A stretch of 64,000 nt of DNA, from assembly GCF_002327185.1 (NCBI RefSeq), contig NZ_CP018624.1, positions 1,968,660 through 2,032,659 on the forward strand, read 5' to 3'. The notes beneath the pieces were generated by a model, which did no database searches, had not been told where the DNA came from, and saw nothing but the letters and a program-made list of their open reading frames with translations. A program made the translations under genes and the position numbers. This document shows positions 27,047-36,813 of the stretch, in pieces; the first letter of the stretch is position 1, and every line of letters starts with the position of its first letter. The DNA is from Clostridium chauvoei (lineage in GTDB: Bacteria > Bacillota > Clostridia > Clostridiales > Clostridiaceae).

Positions 27047-28153
27047 TTATTTTCCTTTCTTTAAAAAGTTCTCTACTCTTGTCACAAAGGATTTTGAACT
27101 ATAGTTATCCATAGCTATTTTGTAATTACTTCTTGCAAATTTTTCATAATCTTTATTTGCTTTTATAATTGATTCTGAAATATCTTCCTTTTCCACTTTA
27201 CATAGTACTCCGTTAATATTATCTTCAAATATATCACAAATTCCACCTTGATTAGTAGTAACTACTGCTGATCCTGATATCATAGCTTCTAAAATTGAAA
27301 TTGGCTGTCCTTCATTAGGATAGTATGTTGGTAAGCAAAAAATGTTTGTATTTCTTAAAAGTTCTTTCTTTTGCTCTCCCTTTACTAAACCATGATATGT
27401 TACATTATTATCTAATTCTTTTAATAACTTATCTAAACTTTCTTTTATCTCTTCTTCTATAGCTCCAGCTAGATCTATATGGAAAGGAATATTCTTTTCT
27501 TTTAATATTTTTCCAGCTTCTAACAATTCTAATATTCCTTTAGTTTTCATTAAATTACTTAAATATAAAACTCTTATTTCATTATTATCTTTGAAATAAT
27601 TTATTTTATCTTCTAACTGTTTTTCTGAAATTAAGTATTCTTCTTGAACACCATTTTCACATACTATAACTTTTTTATCATCTAAAATTCCATGGAACAT
27701 AGTTCTTAAAGACTCCCCTAAAACAACTACTCCATCACACATTTCAAAGTATCTCTTAAGTGTAGCTTGTTTCTCTTTATCTACTGAATCGTACATTTGT
27801 CTTACAAAACCACCATGAAAATGAATATAACAAGGCTTTTTCTTGGATATAGCTGCCTTAATAAAAGGTGTATATTTCATAAAACCTAAATAACTTTGGG
27901 CTGGTGTTATATATATGGCATCAAATCCCCCAAAAATTATTTTAGATACACCTTCTATAATTGGCTTAAAGCTTGCAATTATTTTTGTTATTTTCACTTT
28001 TCCTTGTGATTTTAAATCTGCAAATTTTTTATCTGTATCTGTATTTATATAAGTAACATCATTATTTTTTAGTAACCCTTCATATAACATTTTATTTGCT
28101 ATAGTCATTCCGCTAATTTGACCTGGAAATGGTCCTATCATTAAGATTTTCAT
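27047..28153 (-). CDS. Family 4 glycosyltransferase
   Basis: 368 residues, GT-B. N-terminal MIGPFPGQISGMTIANKML, HFHGGFVRQ, the second-domain start RVLYLSNLMKTKGILELL (about 194-211), HGLVKGEQKKELL, and E-x7-E in PNEGQPISILEA. The start follows TAGGAGGAGCTT. It is 23 bases from the preceding GT4 and just ahead of the sialyltransferase-like gene. It probably makes one linkage of the repeat unit; sugar unknown. Confidence 0.88.
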   Translation of the reverse strand: MKILMIGPFPGQISGMTIANKMLYEGLLKNNDVTYINTDTDKKFADLKSQGKVKITKIIASFKPIIEGVSKIIFGGFDAIYITPAQSYLGFMKYTPFIKAAISKKKPCYIHFHGGFVRQMYDSVDKEKQATLKRYFEMCDGVVVLGESLRTMFHGILDDKKVIVCENGVQEEYLISEKQLEDKINYFKDNNEIRVLYLSNLMKTKGILELLEAGKILKEKNIPFHIDLAGAIEEEIKESLDKLLKELDNNVTYHGLVKGEQKKELLRNTNIFCLPTYYPNEGQPISILEAMISGSAVVTTNQGGICDIFEDNINGVLCKVEKEDISESIIKANKDYEKFARSNYKIAMDNYSSKSFVTRVENFLKKGK

Positions 28154-28176
28154 AAGCTCCTCCTACAAATAGATGT

Positions 28177-29381
28177 CTAAAATCTATTAAGAATAATATC
28201 TGAAGAGTGTTTTACTGTGTAGTTATTCTCTAAATACTCTCTTCCCTTAATTCCCATATCTACTAATGATTCTTTTTCTGTAATCATTTTTTTAATACAT
28301 GTATTGAAAGCTTCTATATTTCCACTTTCACACCAATATCCAAATTTTCCATTTTCAATAACAATTCCTACATCTGTGTTTTTATCTGTTGCTGCAAGTA
28401 CTGGTATTCCAACCTCCATATAACTTAAAAGTCTTGATGGGAAGTTTGGAATTGTAAATCTATTATCTAAAAGTATAAGTCCAATATCACATGCTTTAAC
28501 TAAATTATCATAATCAGCTTTTGGTAATAAAGAATATAATGCTGCATTTATACCTTGATTGTCATCAAACCAAGCTTTTAGCTTATTATACTCTGTTCCA
28601 TTGCCAACAATTAAGAAAAATACTTCTTTATTATCCTTATTTGCCTTAAGAATTTCTATTAAAAAGTTTATTCCTTGTGGTCTTCCAAGGTTTCCTCCAT
28701 AAACAATTACTAAGGCATCTTTAGGTATTTTATATTTATCTCTTAAAGCTATTTTTTCTTCTAAGTTTAATTTAGAAAATGGTAATGGGTCTATGCTATT
28801 TGGACATACTTCCACCTTTTCTTCTCTTAACTCTTTATTATGTTCTAATAAGTACTCTTTATTTTTATCTGACATACATCCTATATAGTCTGATGCTGCA
28901 TATAGTTTATTTTCTTTTTTTCTGAAATACTTATAAATGATGCTACTTTCTTTCATCATTTCAATATCCACTGCATTTTGTGGGAAAATATCTTTAAGTA
29001 AAAGATATGACTTAGCTCCATCTCTACTTTTTATATAATTAATAACCTTTTCAAAAGTTATAGGTGGAGTAGAATACATAACTAAGTCAAACTTTGTATC
29101 GTTTAAATATTTTTTTATTGAATTTACGAATTGATTTTCGATTAATAAGGTACTTAAACCTTTTTCTATTATATTTGTTTTTTGTATATTTCCTGTTTTA
29201 ACCCTTAGAACTCTAATACCGTCTTCATAACCAATATAAGTTTCTTTTTTTGTCTTCTTTCAATAGGGGTAACAACTGTTACATTGTTACCTCTATTTTT
29301 TAATTCCTTCATTAAATCTATATAAATTCCTCTACTGTTACAATCCATAGGATATACTAATGTTAAAAATAATATGTTCAT
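28177..29381 (-). pseudogene. Family 4 glycosyltransferase, frameshifted in an A7 run
   Basis: Reading from ATG 29381 (after AAGGTG) gives MNILFLTLVYPMDCNSRGIY, a normal GT4 N-terminus, through ERRQ. Then a seven-A run (29245-29251) shifts the frame to a stop about 15 codons on. With eight A the frame continues QKKETYIGYEDGIRVLRVK into the long downstream frame, which by itself starts only at 29079 (300 aa). The downstream part has YGGNLGRPQGINFLIEI and a C-terminal donor domain. About 400 aa when intact. Cause: phase variation, mutation or sequence error. Confidence 0.85.
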
Positions 29382-29395
29382 AGATATTCACCTTT

Positions 29396-29995
29396 CTAAT
29401 TCTTCCCGTTAAACTTCTCCATGGTATTATCTTCTGATTGATTTATATCTGATTTCTTTAAAACTTTAGAAATTGTTAAAAAGAAAATTTTAATATCTAA
29501 AGCAAATGACCAGTTTTCTACATACCATACATCTAGCTTGAATTTTTCTTTCCAAGAAATAGAGTTTCTACCGTTTATTTGAGCCCATCCAGTTAACCCT
29601 GGAAGAACTTCATGTCTTCTTAATTGCTCTTTACTATATAAAGGCAAATACTCTACTAATAAAGGTCTAGGACCAACTAAACTCATATCTCCTTTTAATA
29701 TATTAATTAATTCTGGTAATTCATCAATACTTAAACTTCTTAACTTTTCACCAAAACTTGTTAATCTCTCTTTGTCGGATAATAAGTTTCCATTTTTGTC
29801 TTTAATGTCTTTCATAGTCCTAAATTTTATCATATTAAAAACTTTATTATTTTTTCCAACTCTTTTTTGGACAAAGAATACAGGTCTTCCAAGCTTAATA
29901 GCTATTAAAATTCCAACTACTAAAAATATTGGTGATAATACTATTAATGCTGACAGTGAAACCAGTATATCCATTAGTCTTTTTAATACTCTCAT
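29396..29995 (-). CDS. Initiating phosphoglycosyltransferase, PglC/WbaP-C type
   Basis: 199 residues, the small monotopic form. One N-terminal hydrophobic helix (about 9-33), then FVQKRVGKNNKVFNMIKFRT, GEKLRSLSIDELPELINI and SLVGPRPLLVEYLPLYS, the conserved membrane-enzyme signature with the catalytic Asp-Glu pair in IDELPE. It moves a sugar-1-phosphate from UDP-sugar to undecaprenyl phosphate, starting the repeat unit. It directly follows a CapD/PglF-type dehydratase and an aminotransferase, so a 4-amino-6-deoxy sugar such as bacillosamine is a plausible first sugar. It is the only such enzyme in the window. Confidence 0.92.
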   Translation of the reverse strand: MRVLKRLMDILVSLSALIVLSPIFLVVGILIAIKLGRPVFFVQKRVGKNNKVFNMIKFRTMKDIKDKNGNLLSDKERLTSFGEKLRSLSIDELPELINILKGDMSLVGPRPLLVEYLPLYSKEQLRRHEVLPGLTGWAQINGRNSISWKEKFKLDVWYVENWSFALDIKIFFLTISKVLKKSDINQSEDNTMEKFNGKN

Positions 29996-30058
29996 GGTTA
30001 CCTCACATAAAGCATAATTTATTGGGGTTTTAAACTTTACAACGTATTTCCTATGCTT

Positions 30059-31201
30059 TTATACAAATAATTTTTTTATAATGTCTGTTACACGATTTAA
30101 ATCTTCAGTCTCTAGTTTAGTATCTGAAGGTAAACATATTCCTCTTTCAAATATATCTTCACTCACACTAGTTCCGTTATCATTATGTGAGAAGAATTTA
30201 TAATCTTTATAGAAAGGTTGCATATGCATTGGTTTCCATATGTTTCTTGACTCTATATTTTCTTTTTCTAGAGCTAAGATTATATCTAGTGGTTTGACTT
30301 TACTATCCTCTGTTAGAGTAATACATGTTAACCAACAGTTTGAATCACCATAATCACATATAGGCATCATTTCTATTTCTTTTATATCCTTAAAGGCTTC
30401 TTCATATACTTTATATATTTCTCTCTTCTTTGCTACTCTATCTTTTAGCACTTCCATTTGCCCTCTACCAATACCAGCAGATATGTTACTCATTCTATAA
30501 TTATAACCTAATTCTGAATGTTGATAATGTCTTGCTTGATCTCTTGCTTGTGTAGCCCAGAATCTTACCTTTTTTATAGCTTCTTCATTATTTGATACAA
30601 GCATTCCCCCACCTGAAGTAGTTATTATCTTGTTTCCATTAAATGAATATATTCCAAACTCTCCAAAAGTTCCACTAGCCTTACCTTTGTAAGTTGCTCC
30701 TAAAGATTCCGCTGCATCTTCTATTATTGGAACATTGTATTTGTTACATAATTCTATAATCGGATCCATATCTGCACTTTGACCATATAAATTAACTACT
30801 ATAACCGCTTTAGGCATAGTTCCATTCTTTTCACATTCCTTAAAAGCTTTTTCTAATGCTTTTGGTGACATATTCCAAGTTTCATAATCTGAATCTATAA
30901 ATACTGGTATTGCATGTTCATACATTATTGGATTGCAACTTGCTGCAAAAGTTAATGAAGAACAAAAAACTAAATCACCCTTTTTTACTCCTACTGCTTT
31001 TAATGCTAAGTGTATTGCTGCTGTTCCTGCTGATAATGCAGCAGCTGCTTTAACTCCAACATAGTTAGCTACATCTTTTTCAAAATTATCAACATTTGGA
31101 CCTAACGGTGCAATCCAATTTGCTTCAAAAGCCTCATCTATATATTTTTTTTCATTTCCTCCCATATGAGGTGAAGATAAAAATATCTTTTTGTTACCCA
31201 T
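30059..31201 (-). CDS. DegT/DnrJ/EryC1/StrS aminotransferase (PglE/LegC-like)
   Basis: 380 residues from ATG 31201, after GGAGTG; the GTG/ATG at 31210 is too close. PLP enzyme of the sugar aminotransferase family: KIFLSSPHMGGNEKKYI start, ALSAGTAAIHLALKA, EDAAESLGATYKGK, and the PLP-lysine motif YSFNGNKIITTSGGG. It aminates the 4-keto sugar made by the neighbouring dehydratase. The product could be UDP-4-amino-bacillosamine precursor (PglE) or a LegC-type intermediate; sequence does not separate these. Confidence 0.88.
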   Translation of the reverse strand: MGNKKIFLSSPHMGGNEKKYIDEAFEANWIAPLGPNVDNFEKDVANYVGVKAAAALSAGTAAIHLALKAVGVKKGDLVFCSSLTFAASCNPIMYEHAIPVFIDSDYETWNMSPKALEKAFKECEKNGTMPKAVIVVNLYGQSADMDPIIELCNKYNVPIIEDAAESLGATYKGKASGTFGEFGIYSFNGNKIITTSGGGMLVSNNEEAIKKVRFWATQARDQARHYQHSELGYNYRMSNISAGIGRGQMEVLKDRVAKKREIYKVYEEAFKDIKEIEMMPICDYGDSNCWLTCITLTEDSKVKPLDIILALEKENIESRNIWKPMHMQPFYKDYKFFSHNDNGTSVSEDIFERGICLPSDTKLETEDLNRVTDIIKKLFV

Positions 31202-31219
31202 TTTAATCACTCCAATTTA

Positions 31220-33085
31220 TTATTTATTTTTTGTAACTGCTACTTCATCTAAGGGTGTATAACTTGGAACTATCTTCTTTAATCTCACTCTTATTTCATT
31301 AGCCTTATTAGCCTTACTTATATCTACTATGTCTGATATATTTTGCATTAATGCATCATAGTCTATATCAGCTGGTTTTTCTATAAATATTTTTTCATGC
31401 TTCGTATTGCTTAATTCATTTTCTGCCATAAGAAGTTCTTCATATAGCTTCTCACCTGGTCTTAAGCCTACTACTTTTATATCTATATCTTTGAATGGTT
31501 CAAAGCCTGAAAGCTTAATTAAATCTACTGCTAAATCATAAATCTTAACTGGTTTACCCATATCTAATACGAATATTTCTCCACCTTTAGCATAAGCGCC
31601 TGCTTGAAGTACTAATTGTGCAGCTTCTGGTATAAGCATAAAGTATCTTGTAATATCTTTATGAGTTAATGTTACAGGTCCACCTGCTTCAATTTGCTTT
31701 TTAAATAATGGTATAACTGATCCATTACTTCCTAAAACATTACCAAATCTAACTGCTACATATTCAGTCTTGCTTCTTGCATTTATAGATTGAACTATCA
31801 TTTCACATAATCTCTTTGTAGCTCCCATTACATTTGTAGGGTTAACAGCTTTATCTGTAGAAATAAGAACAAATTTTTCAACACCAAATCTATCTGCACA
31901 TTGAGCTACATTTAAAGTACCTTGTACATTGTTTTTTATTGCTTCTGCAGGGTTAAATTCCATTAATGGTACATGCTTGTGTGCTGCTGCATGGAATACT
32001 ACATTTGGCTTATATTTTTCAAATACATCTGCTAATCTCTTTTTATCTCTAATAGATGCTATAACAACCTTTTGATTTAACTCTGGCATATTTCTTTGAA
32101 GTTCCATTTGTAAATCATAAGCTGTATTTTCATATATATCTAATATTATAAGTTCTTTTGGTGCAAACTTTGCTATTTGTCTGCAAAGCTCAGATCCTAT
32201 TGATCCTCCACCACCAGTAACTAAAACTCTCTTATTTGTTAAGTAGTATGAAATACCTGACTTATCAAGTTCTATTTCTTCTCTTCCTAATAAGTCTTTT
32301 AAATCAACATTTCTCATTTTTTTAATATCTATTTCACTACTATCAACTAATTCATTTATTCCTGGCATAATCTTAATTTGAGCTGTAGTATTTTGACACT
32401 TTTTAATTATTTCCTTTTTGTTCTCTGCGGATAAGCTTGAAATTGCTAAAACTATAAGATCTACATTTTTATTTTCAACAATTTCTTCTACTTCATTTGT
32501 ATTTCCTAATACCCTTACACCACTTAAATAAGTTCCTTTTTTATTATTATTATCATCAACTAAACCTACTATTTTGTAAGCTCCATTGCTTTTTTTTCTT
32601 AATTCTGATATTGCAATTTGTCCAAAAGCTCCTGCTCCAATGATAAGTACTCTCTTTTTAGTTTCTCCATTTAAAATATTTTTATATAATTTTACTCTTT
32701 TATATATTCTCATAGAAAGCCTTACTGTCATTGTAAATAGGATTACTAATACACCCGATGTTATAGTAACTAAATTAGGAATTCTTAAAGGCACCACAAA
32801 CATAATAATTATGTTTAATACTATACCTAAAATTCCTCCACCTATTCCCCATAAAAATTCATCTAATCCCGCTATAGTCCATAAACTACTATACATTTTC
32901 ATAAAATAAAATGGGATTATGTATAATAATACAATTAAAGGTAAAAATCTTAAATATGCTATTACATAATTATCTGGTACATCCGAACTAAATCTAATGT
33001 AAAAACTGCATACATATGCTAAATTTATAAAGATTATATCTAGTAAAAGTAGTATTAGACCCTTTACTTTATTACTTTTAACCAT
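31220..33085 (-). CDS. Membrane UDP-GlcNAc 4,6-dehydratase, CapD/PglF/WbpM type
   Basis: 621 residues. Four N-terminal hydrophobic helices (to about 130), a CoA-binding-like Rossmann domain with VLIIGAGAFGQIAI, then the catalytic SDR with VLVTGGGGSIGSELCRQIAK, STDKAVNPTNVMGATKRLCE (catalytic M-x-x-x-K) and VRFGNVLGSNGSVIPLFKKQ. It makes UDP-4-keto-6-deoxy-GlcNAc for the aminotransferase next to it. First gene of the downstream glycan unit: a terminator and candidate promoters lie just upstream. The start follows GCAGGAGG. Confidence 0.93.
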   Translation of the reverse strand: MVKSNKVKGLILLLLDIIFINLAYVCSFYIRFSSDVPDNYVIAYLRFLPLIVLLYIIPFYFMKMYSSLWTIAGLDEFLWGIGGGILGIVLNIIIMFVVPLRIPNLVTITSGVLVILFTMTVRLSMRIYKRVKLYKNILNGETKKRVLIIGAGAFGQIAISELRKKSNGAYKIVGLVDDNNNKKGTYLSGVRVLGNTNEVEEIVENKNVDLIVLAISSLSAENKKEIIKKCQNTTAQIKIMPGINELVDSSEIDIKKMRNVDLKDLLGREEIELDKSGISYYLTNKRVLVTGGGGSIGSELCRQIAKFAPKELIILDIYENTAYDLQMELQRNMPELNQKVVIASIRDKKRLADVFEKYKPNVVFHAAAHKHVPLMEFNPAEAIKNNVQGTLNVAQCADRFGVEKFVLISTDKAVNPTNVMGATKRLCEMIVQSINARSKTEYVAVRFGNVLGSNGSVIPLFKKQIEAGGPVTLTHKDITRYFMLIPEAAQLVLQAGAYAKGGEIFVLDMGKPVKIYDLAVDLIKLSGFEPFKDIDIKVVGLRPGEKLYEELLMAENELSNTKHEKIFIEKPADIDYDALMQNISDIVDISKANKANEIRVRLKKIVPSYTPLDEVAVTKNK

Positions 33086-33184
33086 TTCTTACTGCCTCCT
33101 GCTTGCTACTTAATCAGCTATATTGGATTCTTTATTGTAAAATATAATACTATATTCTACTTAAAATACTATCATTTGTATAAT

Positions 33185-33193
33185 ATTATATCA
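33185..33193 (-). promoter_or_regulatory. Extended -10 element upstream of the CapD-type gene
   Basis: TGATATAAT on the minus strand, about 100 bases before the dehydratase start. A second identical 9-mer is at 33246-33254, preceded by TTAAAC at a 17-base spacing. Neither has a strong -35. Confidence 0.45.
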
Positions 33194-33282
33194 TAATTTG
33201 TGGCATTAATAGTTAACTTTCCCCTCAAATTATTTTCACTAATTTATTATATCACTATTTTTTATATTGTTTAATTTTTTAT

Positions 33283-33324
33283 ATAAAAAGGAAGACATAT
33301 TAAGAAAATCTTAATATATCTTCC
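33283..33324 (-). terminator. Terminator between the two glycan units
   Basis: Arms 33310-33324 and 33290-33304 form a long stem (GGAAGATATATTAAG type, one mismatch) followed by TTTTTATATAAAA. It ends the neuD-neuB-neuC-wzy unit. Confidence 0.9.
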
Positions 33325-33335
33325 CCTAAAACTCC

Positions 33336-34625
33336 TCATCCTATGTTCTTTTCTTTATAATTCTTAGTTATAACTAACATAATCCAAAAAGTAATTAGAG
33401 GGAAATTTAAATCTCCAAATAGAAGACTTTCAGGAATATTAGCAAAAAGCATTGCAATTAAAAAGCATATTAATAAACTTTTTATTTCTATATCCTTACC
33501 ATATAACTTTTTGCGTTCTTTTACGGAATTTATAATTACATATGCTATATATGCCATTATAAGTAAAAATACTATAATTCCATTTGCAAGCATAACACCT
33601 AAATACCCATTATGCGTCCCAAGCTCACTAGTTGGATTTCCCATAGCTTGTGCTATAAGCTCATTTGAATTTTTAATTCCAACACCAAATAATAAATTTG
33701 ACTTTATTATATTTATAGCTGCCGTCCAAATTGCTATTCTTCCGCTTGTAAAATCTGCATTAGTTATTTTATTTATAAAAGCTGAATCTTCTGGTAGTAC
33801 TCCTAACTTTAATGCTGCTATTCCCATTACCCCTAGAAGAACTAGTAATATTATTGCATATTTTTTATACTTACTTCTGAAAAAGAAAATAAAATAACTC
33901 ATTATAAATACAGCTATTATTAATATTGAGTTTCTACTTCCTGTTAACATTATGTTATATGTTTGAAGTAATATATTTACTATTAAAAATTCTTTATAAA
34001 CTTTTTTTTCTTTAATAACAAATAAAATTATTGAAAGCATTATTGACATTGCACATAATAAAGCATATGAATTAGGATTAACCATAATTGAAATGATTAC
34101 CTTCCCAGTTGTATAATAATCCGCTATACCATAAAATGATTCTCCTATAAAAACAGTTGTATTATTTATATAACAATACAAACCAAATACACCTGCAATA
34201 AATGAAACAACTACAAAACATAATAATATGCTTGATAGTATTTCTCTTAAATCATATTTTGATATTTTATTTCCAACATAACAAATACCTATAAGTATAA
34301 TAATTACCGAATACAGTTCTCTAAATCCAAGACCTCTACTTATAATTCCTGCAATTACATAACTTATCATTGTAACAATAATCCATATAAACTCTTTATT
34401 ATCGTTATCCTCTAGTAGTCTTTTTGAAAAACATTTTTCTTTTTTATTTTTTAGTAATTTCCATATATCTTCGTTTAAAAAACATATAGCTGCATATATA
34501 AGTGTCATTATCATAATCGGTGCCATAAATATTAGCATGCCTTTAATAGATACTACTGAACTTGTATAAAATATACTAAACAATATAAGTACATTAAAAT
34601 ATATAATGCCTTTCCACTTATTCAA
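33336..34625 (-). CDS. O-antigen ligase/Wzy-like polymerase (second copy)
   Basis: 429 residues with about ten to eleven hydrophobic helices. Family pattern: NPNSYALLCAMSIM (about 182-195), LTGSRNSILIIAVF (about 227-240), and the outer-loop GVGIKNSNELIAQ with GTHNGYLGVMLANG. It starts at a TTG (34625) after AGGAGGGG. It is the last gene of the neu unit before a strong terminator. Two Wzy-like proteins in one cluster suggest two polymers, or a ligase plus a polymerase. Confidence 0.85.
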   Translation of the reverse strand: MNKWKGIIYFNVLILFSIFYTSSVVSIKGMLIFMAPIMIMTLIYAAICFLNEDIWKLLKNKKEKCFSKRLLEDNDNKEFIWIIVTMISYVIAGIISRGLGFRELYSVIIILIGICYVGNKISKYDLREILSSILLCFVVVSFIAGVFGLYCYINNTTVFIGESFYGIADYYTTGKVIISIMVNPNSYALLCAMSIMLSIILFVIKEKKVYKEFLIVNILLQTYNIMLTGSRNSILIIAVFIMSYFIFFFRSKYKKYAIILLVLLGVMGIAALKLGVLPEDSAFINKITNADFTSGRIAIWTAAINIIKSNLLFGVGIKNSNELIAQAMGNPTSELGTHNGYLGVMLANGIIVFLLIMAYIAYVIINSVKERKKLYGKDIEIKSLLICFLIAMLFANIPESLLFGDLNFPLITFWIMLVITKNYKEKNIG

Positions 34626-34654
34626 TTAAACCCCTCCTAAATTAAGAATCCTTA

Positions 34655-35818
34655 CTATAAATCAAAAAACTTCTTTTTTAAAGAAATAGGTTCACTTAAA
34701 GTCTTCTTAATTTCCTTCATTATCTTATCTGATGTATTTCCATCCCCATAAGGATTAATAGCATCTTTTATATTTTCTTTAAATTCTTTGCTTAGCCCTT
34801 TATTCATTGCATCTATGATTTTTTCTGCAACTGGTTCACAATTTATAACTGTAGTTGCTTGTACTCTTCCCTTTTGTCTGTCCCCAATATTTATAGTAGG
34901 AATATTAAATGATGGTGTTTCTATTATTCCACTTGAAGAATTTCCAACTACCATACTACTATGCTTCATTGCACTTAAATATTTAATTTGACTCATAGAT
35001 ACAAATTGAACGCATCTATCTTTATTTTTTTCTACATATTCATCAATCAAACTATTTATTATTCTTCCATCACTATCTGAATTTGCTTTAGTTATTACAA
35101 ACTTCATGTCTTTAAAGCTGTCTATTGCTTTTAATAATTCTTTAAACTGCTCTTCTGAAGTACTTTCTTCTAAGGTTACTGGGTGGAATGTTACCATTGC
35201 ATAAGGTTTATCTAATTTAAAATTAAACTCCTTTTCTACTTGTTCTTTTTCCATAAGATTTAATTTTTTTATGTTTTCTACCCCAATAGCTCCAACATTA
35301 AATACTCTACTTGGATCTTCGCCTAACTGTATAACTCTTTTTTTATACTCTTCTGTACTTGTGAAGTGTAAAAAACTCATTTTTGTTATTGAATGTCTTA
35401 TTGATTCATCAAAAGCCCCTTCTGTAGTTTCTCCTCCATGAAGATGAACTATAGGTATCTTAGCTATCATTGCGGCTGATGCTGCCATAAGTATTTCATA
35501 CCTATCACCTAGAATAATTACTAAGTCTGGCTTTAATCTATTTAACGTTTCACTAAAACTTATAATAGCTAATCCCATAGATTTTGAAATACCTATAGCT
35601 GTATCTGATCCTAATAGCATTTCTATTTTTTCATCTATTTCAAAACCATCTTTTTCTATTTCTTTATAGGTTAATCCAAATTCATGAGATAAATGCATTG
35701 CTGTTGCAATAATTTGAAGCTCTAGTTCTTCATCTTTATTTATTTTTTCCATTAAAGGTCTTAACAACCCATACTCTGCTCTAGTTCCTGTAATTACACA
35801 AATTTTTTTCTTAATCAT
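34655..35818 (-). CDS. neuC: UDP-GlcNAc 2-epimerase (hydrolysing), NeuC-like
   Basis: 387 residues. GTRAEYGLLRPLM (10-22), IILGDRYEI (about 96-104), VHLHGGETTEGAFDESIRHS, HFTSTEEYKKRVIQLGE and NSSSGIIETPSF. The HFTSTEEYKKRVIQLGE block closely resembles NeuC of sialic-acid-making bacteria. It releases the mannosamine sugar that NeuB condenses with PEP. The ATG overlaps the neuB stop (ATGA), so the two are translationally coupled. A LegG role is possible given the dehydratase and aminotransferase genes nearby. Confidence 0.9.
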   Translation of the reverse strand: MIKKKICVITGTRAEYGLLRPLMEKINKDEELELQIIATAMHLSHEFGLTYKEIEKDGFEIDEKIEMLLGSDTAIGISKSMGLAIISFSETLNRLKPDLVIILGDRYEILMAASAAMIAKIPIVHLHGGETTEGAFDESIRHSITKMSFLHFTSTEEYKKRVIQLGEDPSRVFNVGAIGVENIKKLNLMEKEQVEKEFNFKLDKPYAMVTFHPVTLEESTSEEQFKELLKAIDSFKDMKFVITKANSDSDGRIINSLIDEYVEKNKDRCVQFVSMSQIKYLSAMKHSSMVVGNSSSGIIETPSFNIPTINIGDRQKGRVQATTVINCEPVAEKIIDAMNKGLSKEFKENIKDAINPYGDGNTSDKIMKEIKKTLSEPISLKKKFFDL

Positions 35819-36813
35819 ATTTCAATCAACTCATCTTTTTCAAAATTTCTTTTAGCTTTTGTACCTATTACTTTATCCCAAAGTTTAGGTGAAACTCCTG
35901 TTCCTGGTCTCTTTATACAGATGTTTTCTTCTGTAAGTATTTCACCTACCTTAATAGGCTTTAAGCAAACTAAGCTTTTCCTAGCTACTTTTACATTTTT
36001 AATTTCTGATAATGTTAAATCTTTAATGCCATTTCCTAATGCTGTTTCTATATTTCTTATAGATTTTACCATTTCCTTTAGTTCTTTAGGTTCTAAGCTA
36101 GCCTTATGATCAGGCCCCTCCATATTTTTATCTAAAGTAAAATGCTTTTCTATAACTCTTGCCCCTAAAGCTACAGCTGCTATAGGAATTTCAATTCCAT
36201 TTGTATGATCTGAATATCCAACTTCTACTTTAAATGCATCTCTTATTGTATTCATAGCATTTAAATTTACTTCATTCATATTAGTTGGATAATTAGTATT
36301 ACAGTGAAGTACTATTATATCTTTTGCTCCAGCTTCCCTTAAAACTTTTAAAGCAAACTCAATATCAGATAAATTGCTCATACCTGTTGATATAATTATT
36401 TTCTTTTTTGTCATAGCAATTTTTCTTAGATAAGGAACATTTTCTATTTCTCCTGATGGAACTTTAAATATTTCTATTCCTAAGTTATCTAATAACTCAA
36501 TACTTTCTAAGTCAAAAGGTGATGATAAAAACATTATTCCCTTTTCATTACAATATTCCATAAGCTCTTTATGAACATCGTAACTTAATTCTAATTTTTT
36601 TAACATCTCCAATTGTGATGTCTCTTCCTTTAAGTTCTTTACTTGATATTCAGCTTGCTTTGCAGATGTCGTAACTAAATTAGCTGCCTTAAAGGTTTGA
36701 AACTTAACAGCATCTACTCCTGCCATTACTGCCTCATCTACTAATTTTTTTGCTAATTCTAAACTTCCATTGTGGTTAACGCCAGCTTCAGCTATAATAA
36801 AAACTTTTTTCAT
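35815..36813 (-). CDS. neuB: Nonulosonic acid synthase, NeuB/LegI-like
   Basis: 332 residues from ATG 36813, which overlaps the neuD stop (ATGA); a start at 36843 lies inside neuD. TIM-barrel: IIAEAGVNHNGS (6-17), VKFQTFKAANLVT, PSGEIENVPYL, ISTGMSNLSDIEFA, HCNTNYPTNMNEVNLN, IEKHFTLDKNMEGPDHKASL; then a C-terminal SAF/antifreeze-like domain (RKSLVCLKPIKVGEILTEEN). It condenses PEP with a hexosamine to make a nine-carbon sugar. The AEAGVNHNG start is the form I associate with LegI-type enzymes; Neu5Ac synthases often have IGCNHNG. Confidence 0.9.
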   Translation of the reverse strand: MKKVFIIAEAGVNHNGSLELAKKLVDEAVMAGVDAVKFQTFKAANLVTTSAKQAEYQVKNLKEETSQLEMLKKLELSYDVHKELMEYCNEKGIMFLSSPFDLESIELLDNLGIEIFKVPSGEIENVPYLRKIAMTKKKIIISTGMSNLSDIEFALKVLREAGAKDIIVLHCNTNYPTNMNEVNLNAMNTIRDAFKVEVGYSDHTNGIEIPIAAVALGARVIEKHFTLDKNMEGPDHKASLEPKELKEMVKSIRNIETALGNGIKDLTLSEIKNVKVARKSLVCLKPIKVGEILTEENICIKRPGTGVSPKLWDKVIGTKAKRNFEKDELIEI

